Origin: Hydrangea macrophylla
Lineage: Eukaryota; Streptophyta; Magnoliopsida; Cornales; Hydrangeaceae
Length of the DNA stretch: 64,000 nt
Reading direction: 5' to 3'
Assembly: GCA_033977485.1 (NCBI GenBank)
Contig: CM066983.1
Span: forward strand, 66,202,010 to 66,266,009
The position numbers and the translations under genes were made by a program. Of the stretch, positions 12,150 through 21,582 are shown piece after piece (the first letter of the stretch is position 1; each line of letters opens with the position of its first letter). The notes under the pieces were generated by a model. The model was given only the letters and a program-made list of their open reading frames with translations, ran no database searches and was not told the origin of the DNA.

Positions 12150-12626
12150 AATGCTACACTTTCCAAATTTTGAATCACAAATTTCGTTCATAAAATGACT
12201 TAACAGTTATACCATATGTTGTGCCAATGATAGGTGGACCACTGGCCACTGCACGTGGTACAAGTGACAAGTATTTATGAACCAAATTTGGGATTCAAAT
12301 TTATTCTTCCCAATTTTGGCTCCCAAATACTCGTTTCTAGGGGTGAAAGAAAGCCGTTCAGAAAATCTCTCCCGTACAAAAATTGAACCGAATCGAGCCG
12401 AACCGAAAAAAAATCCACGATACTAAATCGAACTGAAACCGATCAGTTTCCATGAAAAATCACATCGAACCTAACCATTTTCACCCCTAGATTCCCAAAT
12501 TTGAACCTGAACAATTATATCAATTATCAGATGATGTGATAGTAATCAGTGATACACATACCACTACACATTATATAACTAACAAAACACTTGAATTTTA
12601 GAATTCAAATTGGAAAGTGTAGCATT
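12150..12626. mobile_element. MITE interrupted by a second MITE
   Basis: The ends are inverted: AATGCTACACTTTCCAAATT on the left, and the same word on the minus strand at 12626. It is about 477 bp including the nested element at 12337-12490. No ORF and no clear target duplication. Confidence 0.7.
12337..12490. mobile_element. Nested hAT-like MITE, 154 bp
   Basis: The ends are CTAGGGGTGAAA and TTTCACCCCTAG, a perfect 12-bp inverted pair typical of hAT-type MITEs. The interior holds the inverted words 'gaaccgaatcgagccgaacc' and 'atcgaacctaacc'. An 8-bp target duplication was not evident. Confidence 0.65.
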
Positions 12627-13853
12627 ATTAGTGAAAAAATAGTCAGCCTGCATAGCAAAGGGATACAGGTACAATATGACATTCCTTATTAGATCAAAAG
12701 GTTTATTGTCCCTTTTTTCCAACTCCTACCAAAACAATAAAACACAGGTAACTAGTAACTAACTATTAATGCATTTTCTCAGACAACTAATACATATGCA
12801 TCTTAATGAAGAGAAGAAATCAAGTCACATACAGGTGGAGCTCAGATCGACAGCAACAGTCAGGGTGTTGTCTACTCGACAATACTAATGGATGTTTTAC
12901 AGCGTATCATTCTTTAGCTTTTGATGCTAATGAGTTGATTGCATCCAAAGGAAAAATGTGCATATCTTTCTTCTTTTAGTCATCAAAGAGAAGAACTTTT
13001 TTGGGGCTATTATTATTATTTTTTTCAAATGACTATATTCTCTTTTTCTAGCTACTTCTTATTGAAGAAATTAGCACTCTTGTGTGATTTCTACTATATA
13101 TATGAGTATTCTACAATTTCAACGTAGAGATATCATAATAGTCGTTACATGAAATGATGGTGTTGTATGGGTGGGCCAACCCTAACAAGATCTCAATCAC
13201 AAAAATAAAGATAATTCACATGAATCGAATGGCAAGAGCCAGATAGATCTCACACACACACAAGATAATTAATACCACATAAGAGAAGAACACAAAAATA
13301 GTTAGATCTAGATCATCTGTACTTGTCATAAAAATAGTTAGATCTGAAAGAAAGTAATTAAATTGTCTTTACTCATCATAAAAATGTAAAACCCTAGTTT
13401 AAGTTACACCGGAGAAAAAAAAAACCCTGTTGTTTTTAAGCTTTCTCAATAAATTAGTTAGATCTAAATCATCATTAATTAAGAGGCATGTTTGGAAGCA
13501 ACAGAAAAACAAAATAAAAAATAGTTAAGAGGCATATTAGGGAAGAAATATCACGCTCCGTAGTAGTAAAAATAAGGAAAACAAAATTCTTTTTTGGACC
13601 TGTAGGCCATGACAGTTGAAAGTCACCATATTATCCATAGTCAAAGTCTAACCATCAGGGTTATAATGATTCAAACCACACAATGGAATATCAAATTTTC
13701 ACATATATAAATAGAGCTTAATACTAAAATATTACAAACCTTAAGTATCTGCGGGAAGATAAATAGAGTATTGCGGCACACGTGCCGATTACAAACTTGA
13801 AATGATTATAGAGTCTCTAAAACATAGATTATCTACAGCGAAGCTCCAGGATT
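12627..13853. other. Intergenic, no gene seen
   Basis: AT-rich DNA with scattered 'gttagatct' words (13307-13470). No supported ORF, element or RNA gene. The 3' part may be the 3' UTR of the exon at 13854. Confidence 0.5.
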
Positions 13854-13966
13854 TCAGCTCACGTAGTAGTCTTCTCCAGCATAGCCTCCATCATAATAGG
13901 CTTCCTCCTTATAGCCTCTCGCCATGTATTCTTCCCCTGTATGTTCATAACTGTGGCTAGCTGAAC
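13854..13966 (-). CDS. Possible 3'-terminal exon of an unidentified gene
   Basis: Read on the minus strand, an acceptor-like ATATTCTAG precedes 113 bases of open frame ending in TGA at 13854. The peptide is about 37 residues, rich in Tyr, Glu and Gly (SYEHTGEEYMARGYKEEAYY). No upstream exons were found in the window, so it may be the end of a gene broken by insertions, or an orphan fragment. I do not recognise the family. Confidence 0.3.
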
Positions 13967-14329
13967 CTAGAATATCCAGCAGCATAAAATGCCATCAGCT
14001 AGGAAATCTGAGTGAATGTAAATACTTACAAAGTATCCATAGATATGCAGTACATAAGACAATAACGTTAAATGATCATCTCATCGTTTGCATTCATGTA
14101 TGTACCTGTTCAATATATAACAACGGACATTGTCCCAACCAATCCTAACATAACCTGGACTCTTGGGTACACATTTCGCACGTAGCTTTACCTTTCTTAC
14201 TCAACTCATTTATCGAGCAATCCACACATAGTCTAATACTTCATAACTTAGCAAACCTAACACGTAGTTCCAGTTTTAATACATAAATCAGACACGTACT
14301 CCTATCTCTCTGGCCAAGCTGCCCCGATT

Positions 14330-14706
14330 ACGTTCTGCCCAACGCACCCTCATACATACTGTCCACCACGCCCTGAAACAAGCTGGCCAATACAACCCGA
14401 TACATTCTGGCCACCACGCCCTAATACATAATGGCCACCACGCCCTAATACATTCTGGTCGCCAGGCCCGAATACATTCTGGTCTCCCACACCCGAAACA
14501 TTCTGGTCACCACACCCTAATACATACTGGCCACCACGCCCTAATACATTCTGGTCGCCAGGCCCGAATACATTTGGTCTCCCACACCCAAAACATTCTG
14601 GCCACCACGCCCGAATACATTCTAGCCCCTACGCCCGATACATTTTGACCAACACGCCCAAACACATTGGCCAACACACCCCGATATATTTTGGCCACCA
14701 TGCCCT
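14330..14706. repeat. 24-bp minisatellite, about 15 degenerate units
   Basis: The unit is close to 'ctggccaccacgccctaata' plus 'catt' (24 bp), repeated with substitutions and small length changes. A pair of adjacent units is itself repeated ('ctggtcgccaggcccgaata'). The ORF across it is a product of the repeat. Confidence 0.9.
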
Positions 14707-15117
14707 GTTGTTTCAAACTTGACATGAAGTCCCATATCACACAACCTCTCCAAACCCGACACGTAGTCCAACTCTTGTATACGTAAATCAGACACACAGT
14801 CCCTGTCCTATCCTAGCTCATTAGGATCCCATACCCGACATTGTATGATTTTCGTGAACGCATTCACATGAACCAACATAAATAGTATCGACCTCTACGG
14901 TCGATAGACCCACTATTATGTACGCCGACTTCTCGATTTGGTTAATAGCATTATATCGTTATTATACAAATGGTACAAATGGTTCCACTGTTTAATGCAT
15001 TAAGCCCATTATTCAACGTTTGTATTATTCTGATACAACTTCCAACAATTAATGCATGATCAAACAACTTAACAGTTCATCATGTACTGATACCCAAAAC
15101 ATTTAACATTCTATCTT
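14707..15117. other. Intergenic, no gene seen
   Basis: No supported ORF or element end. The DNA from here to 16046 may be one LTR-like unit: on the minus strand, 16046 begins TGTCATACCCGCAATTTT, similar to the start of some chromovirus LTRs. No mate or target duplication was found. Confidence 0.3.
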
Positions 15118-15262
15118 GTTCAATCGATTGATTTTATGTTTAATCGATTCGATCAGTTTTGATCGATTAATACTATTCAATCGATTGAAATGGTTGGGTC
15201 CAGTTTCAATCGATTGAAACCATTTTAATTGACTGACTGGGGCTTACTCTCAATCGATTGAA
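15118..15262. repeat. Array of TCAATCGATTGA palindromes (left cluster)
   Basis: ATCGAT cores lie at 15123, 15143, 15162, 15180, 15209 and 15253, with a degenerate one near 15230. Most sit in the 12-bp palindrome TCAATCGATTGA or close variants. Neighbouring spacings are mainly 18-22 bp. Confidence 0.85.
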
Positions 15263-15547
15263 ACTATTTCGATCGGTTAAAAATGCGTCTTCTACCCAGA
15301 ATTGAACTAGACACTCTGCGCACATTCGGGGTCCATTCTTTCTTGCCGAAATGCATATATACCTACATAACTACGCTACTTAGTGAGTTTGGACACTCAC
15401 AGGTGAGTTCGGTGACGCCGGTGATGCGAGGTGGCCGCGGGTTCCTCTCAGGGAGTCTCCTCTTTCTCTTTCTTCTTCTCTTTCTTCTCTGTCTCCCTTC
15501 TTCTCCTTCCTCTGCTCTCATTCTTCTTCTCTCAGTCCAAGAGTGTA

Positions 15548-15627
15548 TGTGTGTGTGTGTGTGTGTGAGAGGGTGTTTGTGTGGGTATATATATATCGTA
15601 TGTGTATATATATGAGTGTATGTATAG

Positions 15628-15662
<35 letters not shown>
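15548..15662. repeat. Microsatellites (TG)n, (TA)n and (CT)16
   Basis: TG repeats at 15548-15567, TA repeats near 15586-15612 and CT repeats at 15631-15662. ORFs across this stretch are artefacts of the repeats. Confidence 0.95.
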
Positions 15663-15664
<2 letters not shown>

Positions 15665-15767
15665 ATTTTTAACAAGCATATAACATATATATGGGAGGGT
15701 ATATATAGGGGGAGGTGAGTGAAGCATAGCCACATGAAATAAACTTGGTGTTTACATTCAGTCACTT

Positions 15768-15951
15768 TCAATCGATTGAAAGTGTGTTCAATTAATTGTA
15801 ATAGATCCATGTCATGGATTCAGGTCAGAAGTGTTTCAATTAATTGAGGAAAGCTCAATCGATTGAGAAGTCACAAGTTCAATTAATTGATACTATTCAA
15901 TCGATTTAAAGGGCAATAATGTCAATCGATTGGGTGAGGTTCAATCGATAG
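15768..15951. repeat. Array of TCAATCGATTGA / TCAATTAATTGA palindromes (right cluster)
   Basis: Palindrome cores (ATCGAT or ATTAAT) lie at 15771, 15791, 15839, 15858, 15882, 15900, 15925 and 15944. They form four pairs with 18-20 bp between members. The last three pairs repeat every 43 bp (15839, 15882, 15925). Confidence 0.87.
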
Positions 15952-16438
15952 AGAAAGGTACTAAAGGAAAAGCAAATACATACATATCGAATCTTATTTA
16001 TATCACAAGTAATATAAAATGTACAACGAAAATTGCGGGTATGACAAGAAATCTAAAACAATGAAGTATTTTCATGCAAATATCTACAATCTCATATCAA
16101 TTTCTTCTTCTGATGTGGGTTTTATTTGTAACTTATTTCTCTTTTTTAAGAAAATTAGTAAATCTATCTTTCTTCCTATGGATGATTGCAATGAGTGATC
16201 ATCATATCTATAACAGAGCAATAAAATTTTAAGAGAACTGCATCGATTCTTGTCGTTAAGCCCCTCCAATAAAATCATACGAGTTCAAACTCAAGAATAA
16301 AGAAGATGATCTCTAGCATTAATAGCATTAATACCTTAACAATGAAAAAGTTGAACATCTCTATCATTAACAAAGGTAACCAAAGCAATAAAAGTGTATA
16401 AAAGCATACCTCGAAATTGTTGGGAAGGTTATTTAAAA
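15952..16438. other. Intergenic, no gene seen
   Basis: No supported feature apart from the LTR-like edge at 16046 and the left flank (tatttaaaa, 16430-16438) of the next element. Confidence 0.5.
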
Positions 16439-16834
16439 GGCTAACGATAAAGCACCTTTATTTTTTAATTAGAACACCTAAATTTTAGTTTAAAAAAATC
16501 TATTTTTTACATTTTACTTTAATTAGTAAGGGCACCTCACTTATTTTACTATATATTATCTCTTTGCATCTCTCTACTTATTTATTTCCAAATCCTTGGT
16601 TACTTCTGATTTATTTCTTTATTAACTCTTAATCTATATTCAACGTCTTCTTCGATTTGACTTCTTCTCTTGTAATTTTTTTGGTTTTTACTAATTGTGA
16701 TTCTTCTCTCTTCTCGATATGTGTCACATGATCCTCTTGAGCATAATTTATATAATAATATGAATTTGCCCATATAAGGTTTTGAGATTGTTTTTTTGCA
16801 TCATCAATTTATTACATTTTATGGTGAAATTACG

Positions 16835-16900
16835 TCTGTGTGTGTGTGTGTGTGTGTGTATGTGTGTGTGTATGTATGTGTGTGTGTGTGTGTGTGTGTG
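16835..16900. repeat. (TG)n / (TGTA)n microsatellite inside the Pack-MULE
   Basis: Two TG tracts are separated by TATG units. They give spurious Cys/Val-rich ORFs. Confidence 0.93.
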
Positions 16901-16992
16901 TTTGGCATGGGTCGTATTTATTCCAGATTTATACTTGCCGCAATTTAGCAGTCACATCATTTTTCCTTTTATATAATTTAATGGTCTTATGA

Positions 16993-17059
16993 GATCCAGA
17001 TATCAAGTGACGAAGCCTTAGAAACTGCAAAGCGTCTTGCACTAAAAGAAGGATTACTA
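16993..17059 (+). pseudogene. Captured exon fragment of O-acetylserine(thiol)lyase (cysteine synthase)
   Basis: The frame encodes SSDEALETAKRLALKEGLL and then a GTAAGT donor, with an acceptor-like CAG in front. In plant O-acetylserine(thiol)lyases this segment lies shortly before the GISSGAA motif of the pyridoxal-phosphate fold, and an intron after GLL is plausible. The next exon is absent, so it cannot make an enzyme. It is read in one orientation inside the inverted repeats, as expected for transduplication. The family call rests on motif memory, not a search. Confidence 0.72.
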
Positions 17060-17191
17060 GTAAGTTCAACTGTTATAAAACTCAATAATTGCAAGTAACA
17101 TTGCTGCAAGTACCAAATTTATGATTATTATTCTTTGAATATCTTTTAATTTTATAATATTTACGAAATTATATAATACCTGATTATGCGT

Positions 17192-17432
17192 GTTGTGCTT
17201 GTCCCTGTGGTTTGGTCCTTGCAATTTAGAAAGTGTCACTTTAGTACCTGTAGGTTCATAAGTGTGTCAAATAAGTACAATAAGTCCTTTAGTGATAAAT
17301 AATTTTGTCAATGAAAGTAAAAAATTTGTTACAAAAAGTGTTTGAGGGACTAAAATGACACACTTATGAAACTACATGGACTAGAATGACACTTTCTAAA
17401 CTACAGGGACCAAATTGACATAAAGGGCAAAC
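17192..17432. mobile_element. MITE nested in the Pack-MULE
   Basis: Inverted similarity runs from about 17192 inward and from about 17432 inward: 'tttagaaagtgtca' on the left, 'tgacactttctaaa' on the right, and 'ttcataagtgtgtca' with its inverse 'tgacacacttatgaa'. It is about 240 bp with no ORF. The exact ends are uncertain by a few bases. Confidence 0.7.
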
Positions 17433-17590
17433 TAAGAGGGTGTAAAATATAGTTAAAGCCTATAATATAGACAAAAATAAGTGAGGTCCCTTACTAATTA
17501 AAGTAAAAGGTAAAAAATAGATTTTTTTAACTTAAATTTAGGTGCCCTAATTAAAAAATAAAGGTGCCTTTATCGCCAGCCTATTAAAAA

Positions 17591-17882
17591 AGAATGTAGA
17601 GAAAAATACCAGCACTAAAAGACTTTTATACCAATAGTTATTCATATTATAGTTTTAGAAGACTTAGAATCCTATAAATATATGAATGGGCTTTAAGAAG
17701 TAATGCTTTTATCCATTGAGTCCATCAAAAGAAAAATAACAACAATAGGAATAAGTTAAAAGAAGGAACTGTACCAAGTGATGCATAGATCAAGTACAAA
17801 GTGCAAAGAGTTTGACATTTAAGTTCTGTCTAAGGCATTGGTTCGAAGTTCGAACCAACCCCTCTCCCATGTCATAAAAAAA
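17591..17882. other. Intergenic, no gene seen
   Basis: No supported feature. Confidence 0.6.
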
Positions 17883-18066
17883 GGGCAAGTCTATAGTGAG
17901 CAGCTTCTCATATGAGAAGACGGATTTTAACCGTTGGATGAGAATATAGCCTTAAGATTCCCCAGAATCTATGATCTCTAGATTCTGGAGAATCTTAAGG
18001 CTAGATTCTCATCGAACGGTTAAAACATACCTTCTCATATGAGAAGCTTCTCACAATAGACTTATC
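17883..18066. mobile_element. Foldback MITE, 184 bp
   Basis: Arms of about 85 bp are inverted: GGGCAAGTCTATAGTGAG at the left and, on the minus strand, GGATAAGTCTATTGTGAG at the right. Both contain CTTCTCATATGAGAAG, itself a palindrome, and 'ccttaagattc'. Confidence 0.88.
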
Positions 18067-18398
18067 CTAAAAAAAAAATTAAAAAATTAAAAAAAATAAA
18101 TAAATAAAAGAAGAAGAAGAATGAATTCCTAATTAATAGGAAAGTGATCAGGCAACAGAAAAATAGCCTTAAGAAACGTGAGTTTTAGTTTATTTTGGTG
18201 TCCTATCATTGTGAGATTGTAGTATTTGTAAAGAATAGGAATGTGAGCCAATGGAGGAAATGAGACCACCAAGACACCCCCACCCCCACACCAAAAAAAA
18301 AAAAAAAAGCCGCAACCCACAAGACAAGAACTTGAGTTTTGGTTTGTTTTAGGTGTGCTTGTTTTTTTTTTTTTTAATAATTATTTTAATTTGGTATT
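18067..18398. other. Low-complexity A/T-rich stretch, no gene
   Basis: A runs at 18069-18110 and 18292-18308 and a T run near 18362-18375. Nothing else is supported. Confidence 0.6.
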
Positions 18399-18587
18399 TG
18401 TTGTAAATATTACATATTTATGTGTAGCTGTCCACATTTTATATTAGGTTAGGGATCTAATTGTAAAGTGATATTTATTCACACACCCCTAACCTTACCC
18501 TATAAATAGGGAGCATATCAATGAGAAAGACTTACTTGATTCTAGTATTACTTTTCTTCTTTCTCTTATTCTCTCTTTATTGTAACA
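18399..18587 (+). repeat. 5' LTR of the copia element
   Basis: It begins TGTTGTAAATATTAC and ends ...TTGTAACA, followed by a tRNA-priming-like TTATCAGCACG. The TATA box CTATAAATAG lies at about 18500. At about 189 bp it is a typical short Ale-type LTR. The left edge is inferred from the TG and not confirmed by a second copy. Confidence 0.7.
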
Positions 18588-19261
18588 CGTTATCAGCACG
18601 ATAGCCTCTTAAAACCCTAGTTATTGAAAAGAGAGTCAACCAACTCTAAAGAAAACACAGGTATGGTCGTACGAGATGTGTGTGTAAGTAATACTATATT
18701 CTCTTCTTCGATCTAATCCATCTTACCTTTGGCATACGGGTCTGATGGTGAAGAAAGGAAGAAAAAAAGCTATCCTTTTCAATTATTTTATTATTTTTTA
18801 ATTCATTACATGATCTATCTAGAGATATAGATACATGTTTGTCAAACCAAACCACTGTAAGCCCTATATTATGTGTGTAGGCTATTCTAACAGATGTCTT
18901 TTGCAACTTTATGTGTGTAAGTCCTATATTTTGCCCTATTCACGATTTGTTCACATAGATCAAAGTAAATTTTCTCTTTGTTCACATGATCTAAAGCCAC
19001 GATCTATTTTGAAAAAAAAAAAATAAATTTGGTTTTATCAATTAAGCCACGAACTATTTTTTGAGCCCAACAATTAACCAATGAGTCCACAGACTGTTTT
19101 AAAAGTGTAGATTTTTATTTATTTTATTATTATTATTATTATTATTTTTGTTTCAATTCTATATTATTTTACTAGTTGATGATTATTGTGATTTACTCCG
19201 TTCATTATGTAAATTTTGATATGGCTCAAATTTATATATAGACTGATATATACATACATAT

Positions 19262-19460
19262 ATATTAGAACTTGAAGTTCTATATAAAATAATAATCCAG
19301 ACCTGAAGATCTGTGACATACATGAGAACCTGAAGTTCCTTATTAAATAATCGTCTAGACCCGAAGATCTGTGATGTAAATTTTGGAACCTGAAGTTCCA
19401 TATGAACATAATAATCCAAACCTGAAGATCTGTGATATATGTTTTAGAACTTGAAGTTCT
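19262..19460 (+). repeat. ~60-bp tandem array of paired palindromic words in the copia leader
   Basis: GAACYTGAAGTTC-type words start at 19269, 19326, 19386 and 19447. Between them lies 'cctgaagatctgtga' (three copies, about 19301, 19361 and 19421). The GAACTT/AAGTTC word and the AGATCT word are each self-complementary. The unit length is 57-61 bp. Confidence 0.85.
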
Positions 19461-20102
19461 ACTATTCCAGTTATTGGAAGTTATTTTTTTTATGTTTTAT
19501 TATTCATATAAAATGGTTAATTGAAACTAGAAGTTTTACATGCTAAAATCTAAAATCCTCAAGTATTCTAATTTTTATCATGCCCAGATTGTATATCTTC
19601 TTTAATTGTTTATTCATTTATTTATTTTCTCCCTTCAGATGTCGAGTCTTACAAAACTTGAATTTAATGCTCTTGCTGTCAATGGAGGGAACTATTTGTC
19701 TTGGCAGCTTGATGCCAAACTTCACTTGCAGTCTAAAAGGTTGGGTGATGCTATTAAAGAAGGAAATAAAATGTCTCCTGAAGAGAAAGCATCTGCACTT
19801 ATTTTCTTACGTCACCATATTCATGATGACCTCAAGAACGAGTACTTAATTGAGGAAGATCCCTTGAGTCTATGGAAGTCCCTGAAGGACAGGTATAACC
19901 ACCAGAAGATGGTCATACTTCCTAATGCACAGTAAGTTTCTGAACTTGAGGTACCAAGATTTTAAGACGGTTTCAGAATATAACTCCACATTATTCAACA
20001 TTGTCTCTCATCTTAAATTATGTGGTGAAAAAGTGACAGATGCTCAAATGATAGAAAAGACACTCTCAACCTTCCATGCCTCGAATGTGCTCCTGCAGCA
20101 GC

Positions 20103-20406
20103 TGTGACGACCAAGAGCCAATACTCCTGAGGCAGGATGGCCAAGATGGATGAGGTGAGGTTGGGTGTGGGGGCTTGTCCCACATCGCCTGGGGTGAAGT
20201 TCCTGGACTAGTCTATAAGGATTAATCGCCCCTCTATATGCAACAAGGCCTTTTAAAACCGTGAGGGAGCTAAACATGAAAGAACTTCACAGTTGAGCGT
20301 GCTGCTGCCAGAGCAGTACCAGGGATGGGTGACCCCCTGGGAAGTTCTTTGTGTTTAGGCCCAAAGCGGACAATATTGTTGCTAGATGGGGAGGTGGGTC
20401 GTTACA
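20103..20406 (+). repeat. Cassandra left LTR
   Basis: It begins TGTGACGACCAAGAGCC and ends GGTCGTTACA. It carries the 5S-like segment at 20281-20356 with TTGAGCG where 5S genes have TTAAGCG. Confidence 0.94.
20281..20356 (+). other. 5S rRNA-like domain in Cassandra LTR (second copy at 20665-20740)
   Basis: The words AGCGTGCT, AGCAGTACCAGGGATGGGTG and CCTGGGAAGT follow the 3' two-thirds of plant 5S rRNA (internal promoter boxes A to C). Known for Cassandra: the segment keeps 5S-like folding and RNA polymerase III promoter elements. It is not a functional 5S gene, because the 5' third is replaced. Confidence 0.88.
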
Positions 20407-20486
20407 AATGGTATCAGAGCGAAAAACCAGCCGGAAGTGTGGGGCGGGTCCCACACGAGGACGTGTGGCCCTTAAGGAGGGTGGAT

Positions 20487-20790
20487 TGTGACGACCAAGA
20501 GCCAATACTCCTGAGGCAGGATGGCCAAGATGGATGAGGTGAGGTTGGGTGTGGGGGCTTGTCCCACATCGCCTGGGGTGAAGTTCCTGGACTAGTTTAT
20601 AAGGATTAATCGCCCCTCTATATGCAACAAGACCTTTTAAAACCGTGAGGGAGCTAAACATGAAAGAACTTCACAGTTAAGCGTGCTGCTGCCAGAGCAG
20701 TACCAGGGATGGGTGACCCCCTGGGAAGTTCTTTGTGTTTAGGCCCAAAGCGGACAATATTGTTGCTAGATGGGGAGGTGGGTCGTTACA
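20487..20790 (+). repeat. Cassandra right LTR
   Basis: Same length as the left LTR. Differences seen: TTTATA versus CTATA near 20596, AAGACC versus AAGGCC near 20631, and TTAAGCG versus TTGAGCG near 20678. Confidence 0.94.
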
Positions 20791-21582
20791 GCAGCAATAT
20801 CGAGAGCGTAACTTTGCCAAGTATTCAGAATTGGTAACTTGTCTTCTTGTTGCAGAGGAAAATAGTAAGGTTTTAATGAAAAATCATAATGCTAGACCAA
20901 CTGGAGCTGTGGCATTTCCTGAAGCAAATGCAAACTTTGGCTACCAAAGAGGCTGAGGCAGGGGACGTGGTAGAAATATTAACTTTGGAAGAGGTGGCAA
21001 CCCCAGAAGAGGTGGTCATAATAATCATTCCAAGAGAGGTGGTTACAATAATATTGGTCCACAAAAGAATGTTAATTTCAAGAACCACAAGAAATGGTCT
21101 GCAACTCCTGCCAAAGGTAACAAGGGCACACCTAATAATACCAGGATGCCCAATGATGTTTGTTATAGATGTGGAAAAAGTGGACATTGGTCGTGCAATT
21201 GTCGTGCCTCCAAGCAGGAGGTGGAGCAATACCAAGCATCTATTAGAACCGCGGAGACAAACTTATTGGAAGAATGGGAAAATAGTGATATCCCATCTGG
21301 ATACACAATTGGCAACACCCATTTGGATTGTTCAGATTTTTTTCAGGATGAAGATGGAGAGCCTGTCACTAATGAGGCATTCAATATAATGTTAGGCGAT
21401 CCACCAGCCTCAGTCTAGATAGTTGAATAATTTCTTTAGTTGGAACTATTTTTATTTTACTTATATGCATGGGATGAGTTTAATTTGTTTGGGACATTTG
21501 AATAATTATGCGTTGAATAATATTTAAGATAGTTCATTGCTTAGTTAAATATTTTCTTTTCTTTACTTTTTTTTTTCAAGGT

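Larger units (their letters stand above)
16439..17581. mobile_element. Pack-MULE, non-autonomous MULE carrying a captured gene fragment
   Basis: Terminal inverted repeats of about 120 bp (16439-16557 and 17462-17581) start GGCTAACGATAAAG and GGCTGGCGATAAAG. The flanks tatttaaaa (16430-16438) and tattaaaaa (17582-17590) match at 8 of 9 bases, fitting a Mutator-type 9-bp duplication. The interior has no transposase. It contains an exon-like piece of a cysteine synthase gene (16993-17059), a TG microsatellite (16835-16900) and another MITE (about 17192-17432). Confidence 0.82.
20103..20790 (+). mobile_element. Cassandra TRIM retrotransposon, complete
   Basis: Two LTRs of exactly 304 bp (20103-20406 and 20487-20790) flank an 80-bp interior. 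A perfect 5-bp target duplication GCAGC is present (20098-20102 and 20791-20795). The interior opens with the initiator-Met tRNA primer site TGGTATCAGAGC (20409-20420) and ends with a purine-rich stretch near 20474-20486. Each LTR contains a 5S rRNA-like segment, the hallmark of Cassandra. The LTRs differ at three positions, all transitions. It encodes no protein and depends on other elements. Confidence 0.95.
19639..21418 (+). pseudogene. copia gag, frameshifted, with nonsense codon and TRIM insertion
   Basis: The ATG at 19639 opens a UBN2-type gag (KLEFNALAVNGG; residues ~1-95). One base is lost near 19934, moving the frame. The frame continues to 20102, where the Cassandra TRIM begins, and resumes at 20791. 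A TGA at 20954-20956 stands within the Arg-Gly repeat (probably CGA to TGA). Past it come an RG-rich stretch and a CCHC knuckle CYRCGKSGHWSCNC (about 21160-21200). The frame ends at 21418. The protein packages retroelement RNA in complete copies; this one cannot be made. Confidence 0.88.

Noticed and set aside
12337..12490. 8-bp target duplication of the hAT-like MITE
   Set aside because: TCCCAAAT occurs on both sides but not adjacent to both ends, so it is not claimed.
14507..14797. 96-residue ORF with repeated 'ECIRAW'
   Set aside because: It is the translated 24-bp minisatellite.
15518..15810. ORFs rich in Arg-Glu or Thr-His repeats
   Set aside because: Translations of CT, TG and TA microsatellites.
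14030..16046. Solo chromovirus LTR on the minus strand
   Set aside because: The start TGTCATACCCG fits, but no matching end with a 5-bp duplication could be found, so it is mentioned only as a possibility.
16782..16976. Cys/Val-rich ORF
   Set aside because: Product of a TG/TGTA microsatellite in the Pack-MULE.
20281..20740. Two 5S rRNA genes
   Set aside because: The 5' third of 5S is missing and both copies lie at the same place in paired LTRs; they are Cassandra 5S-like domains.
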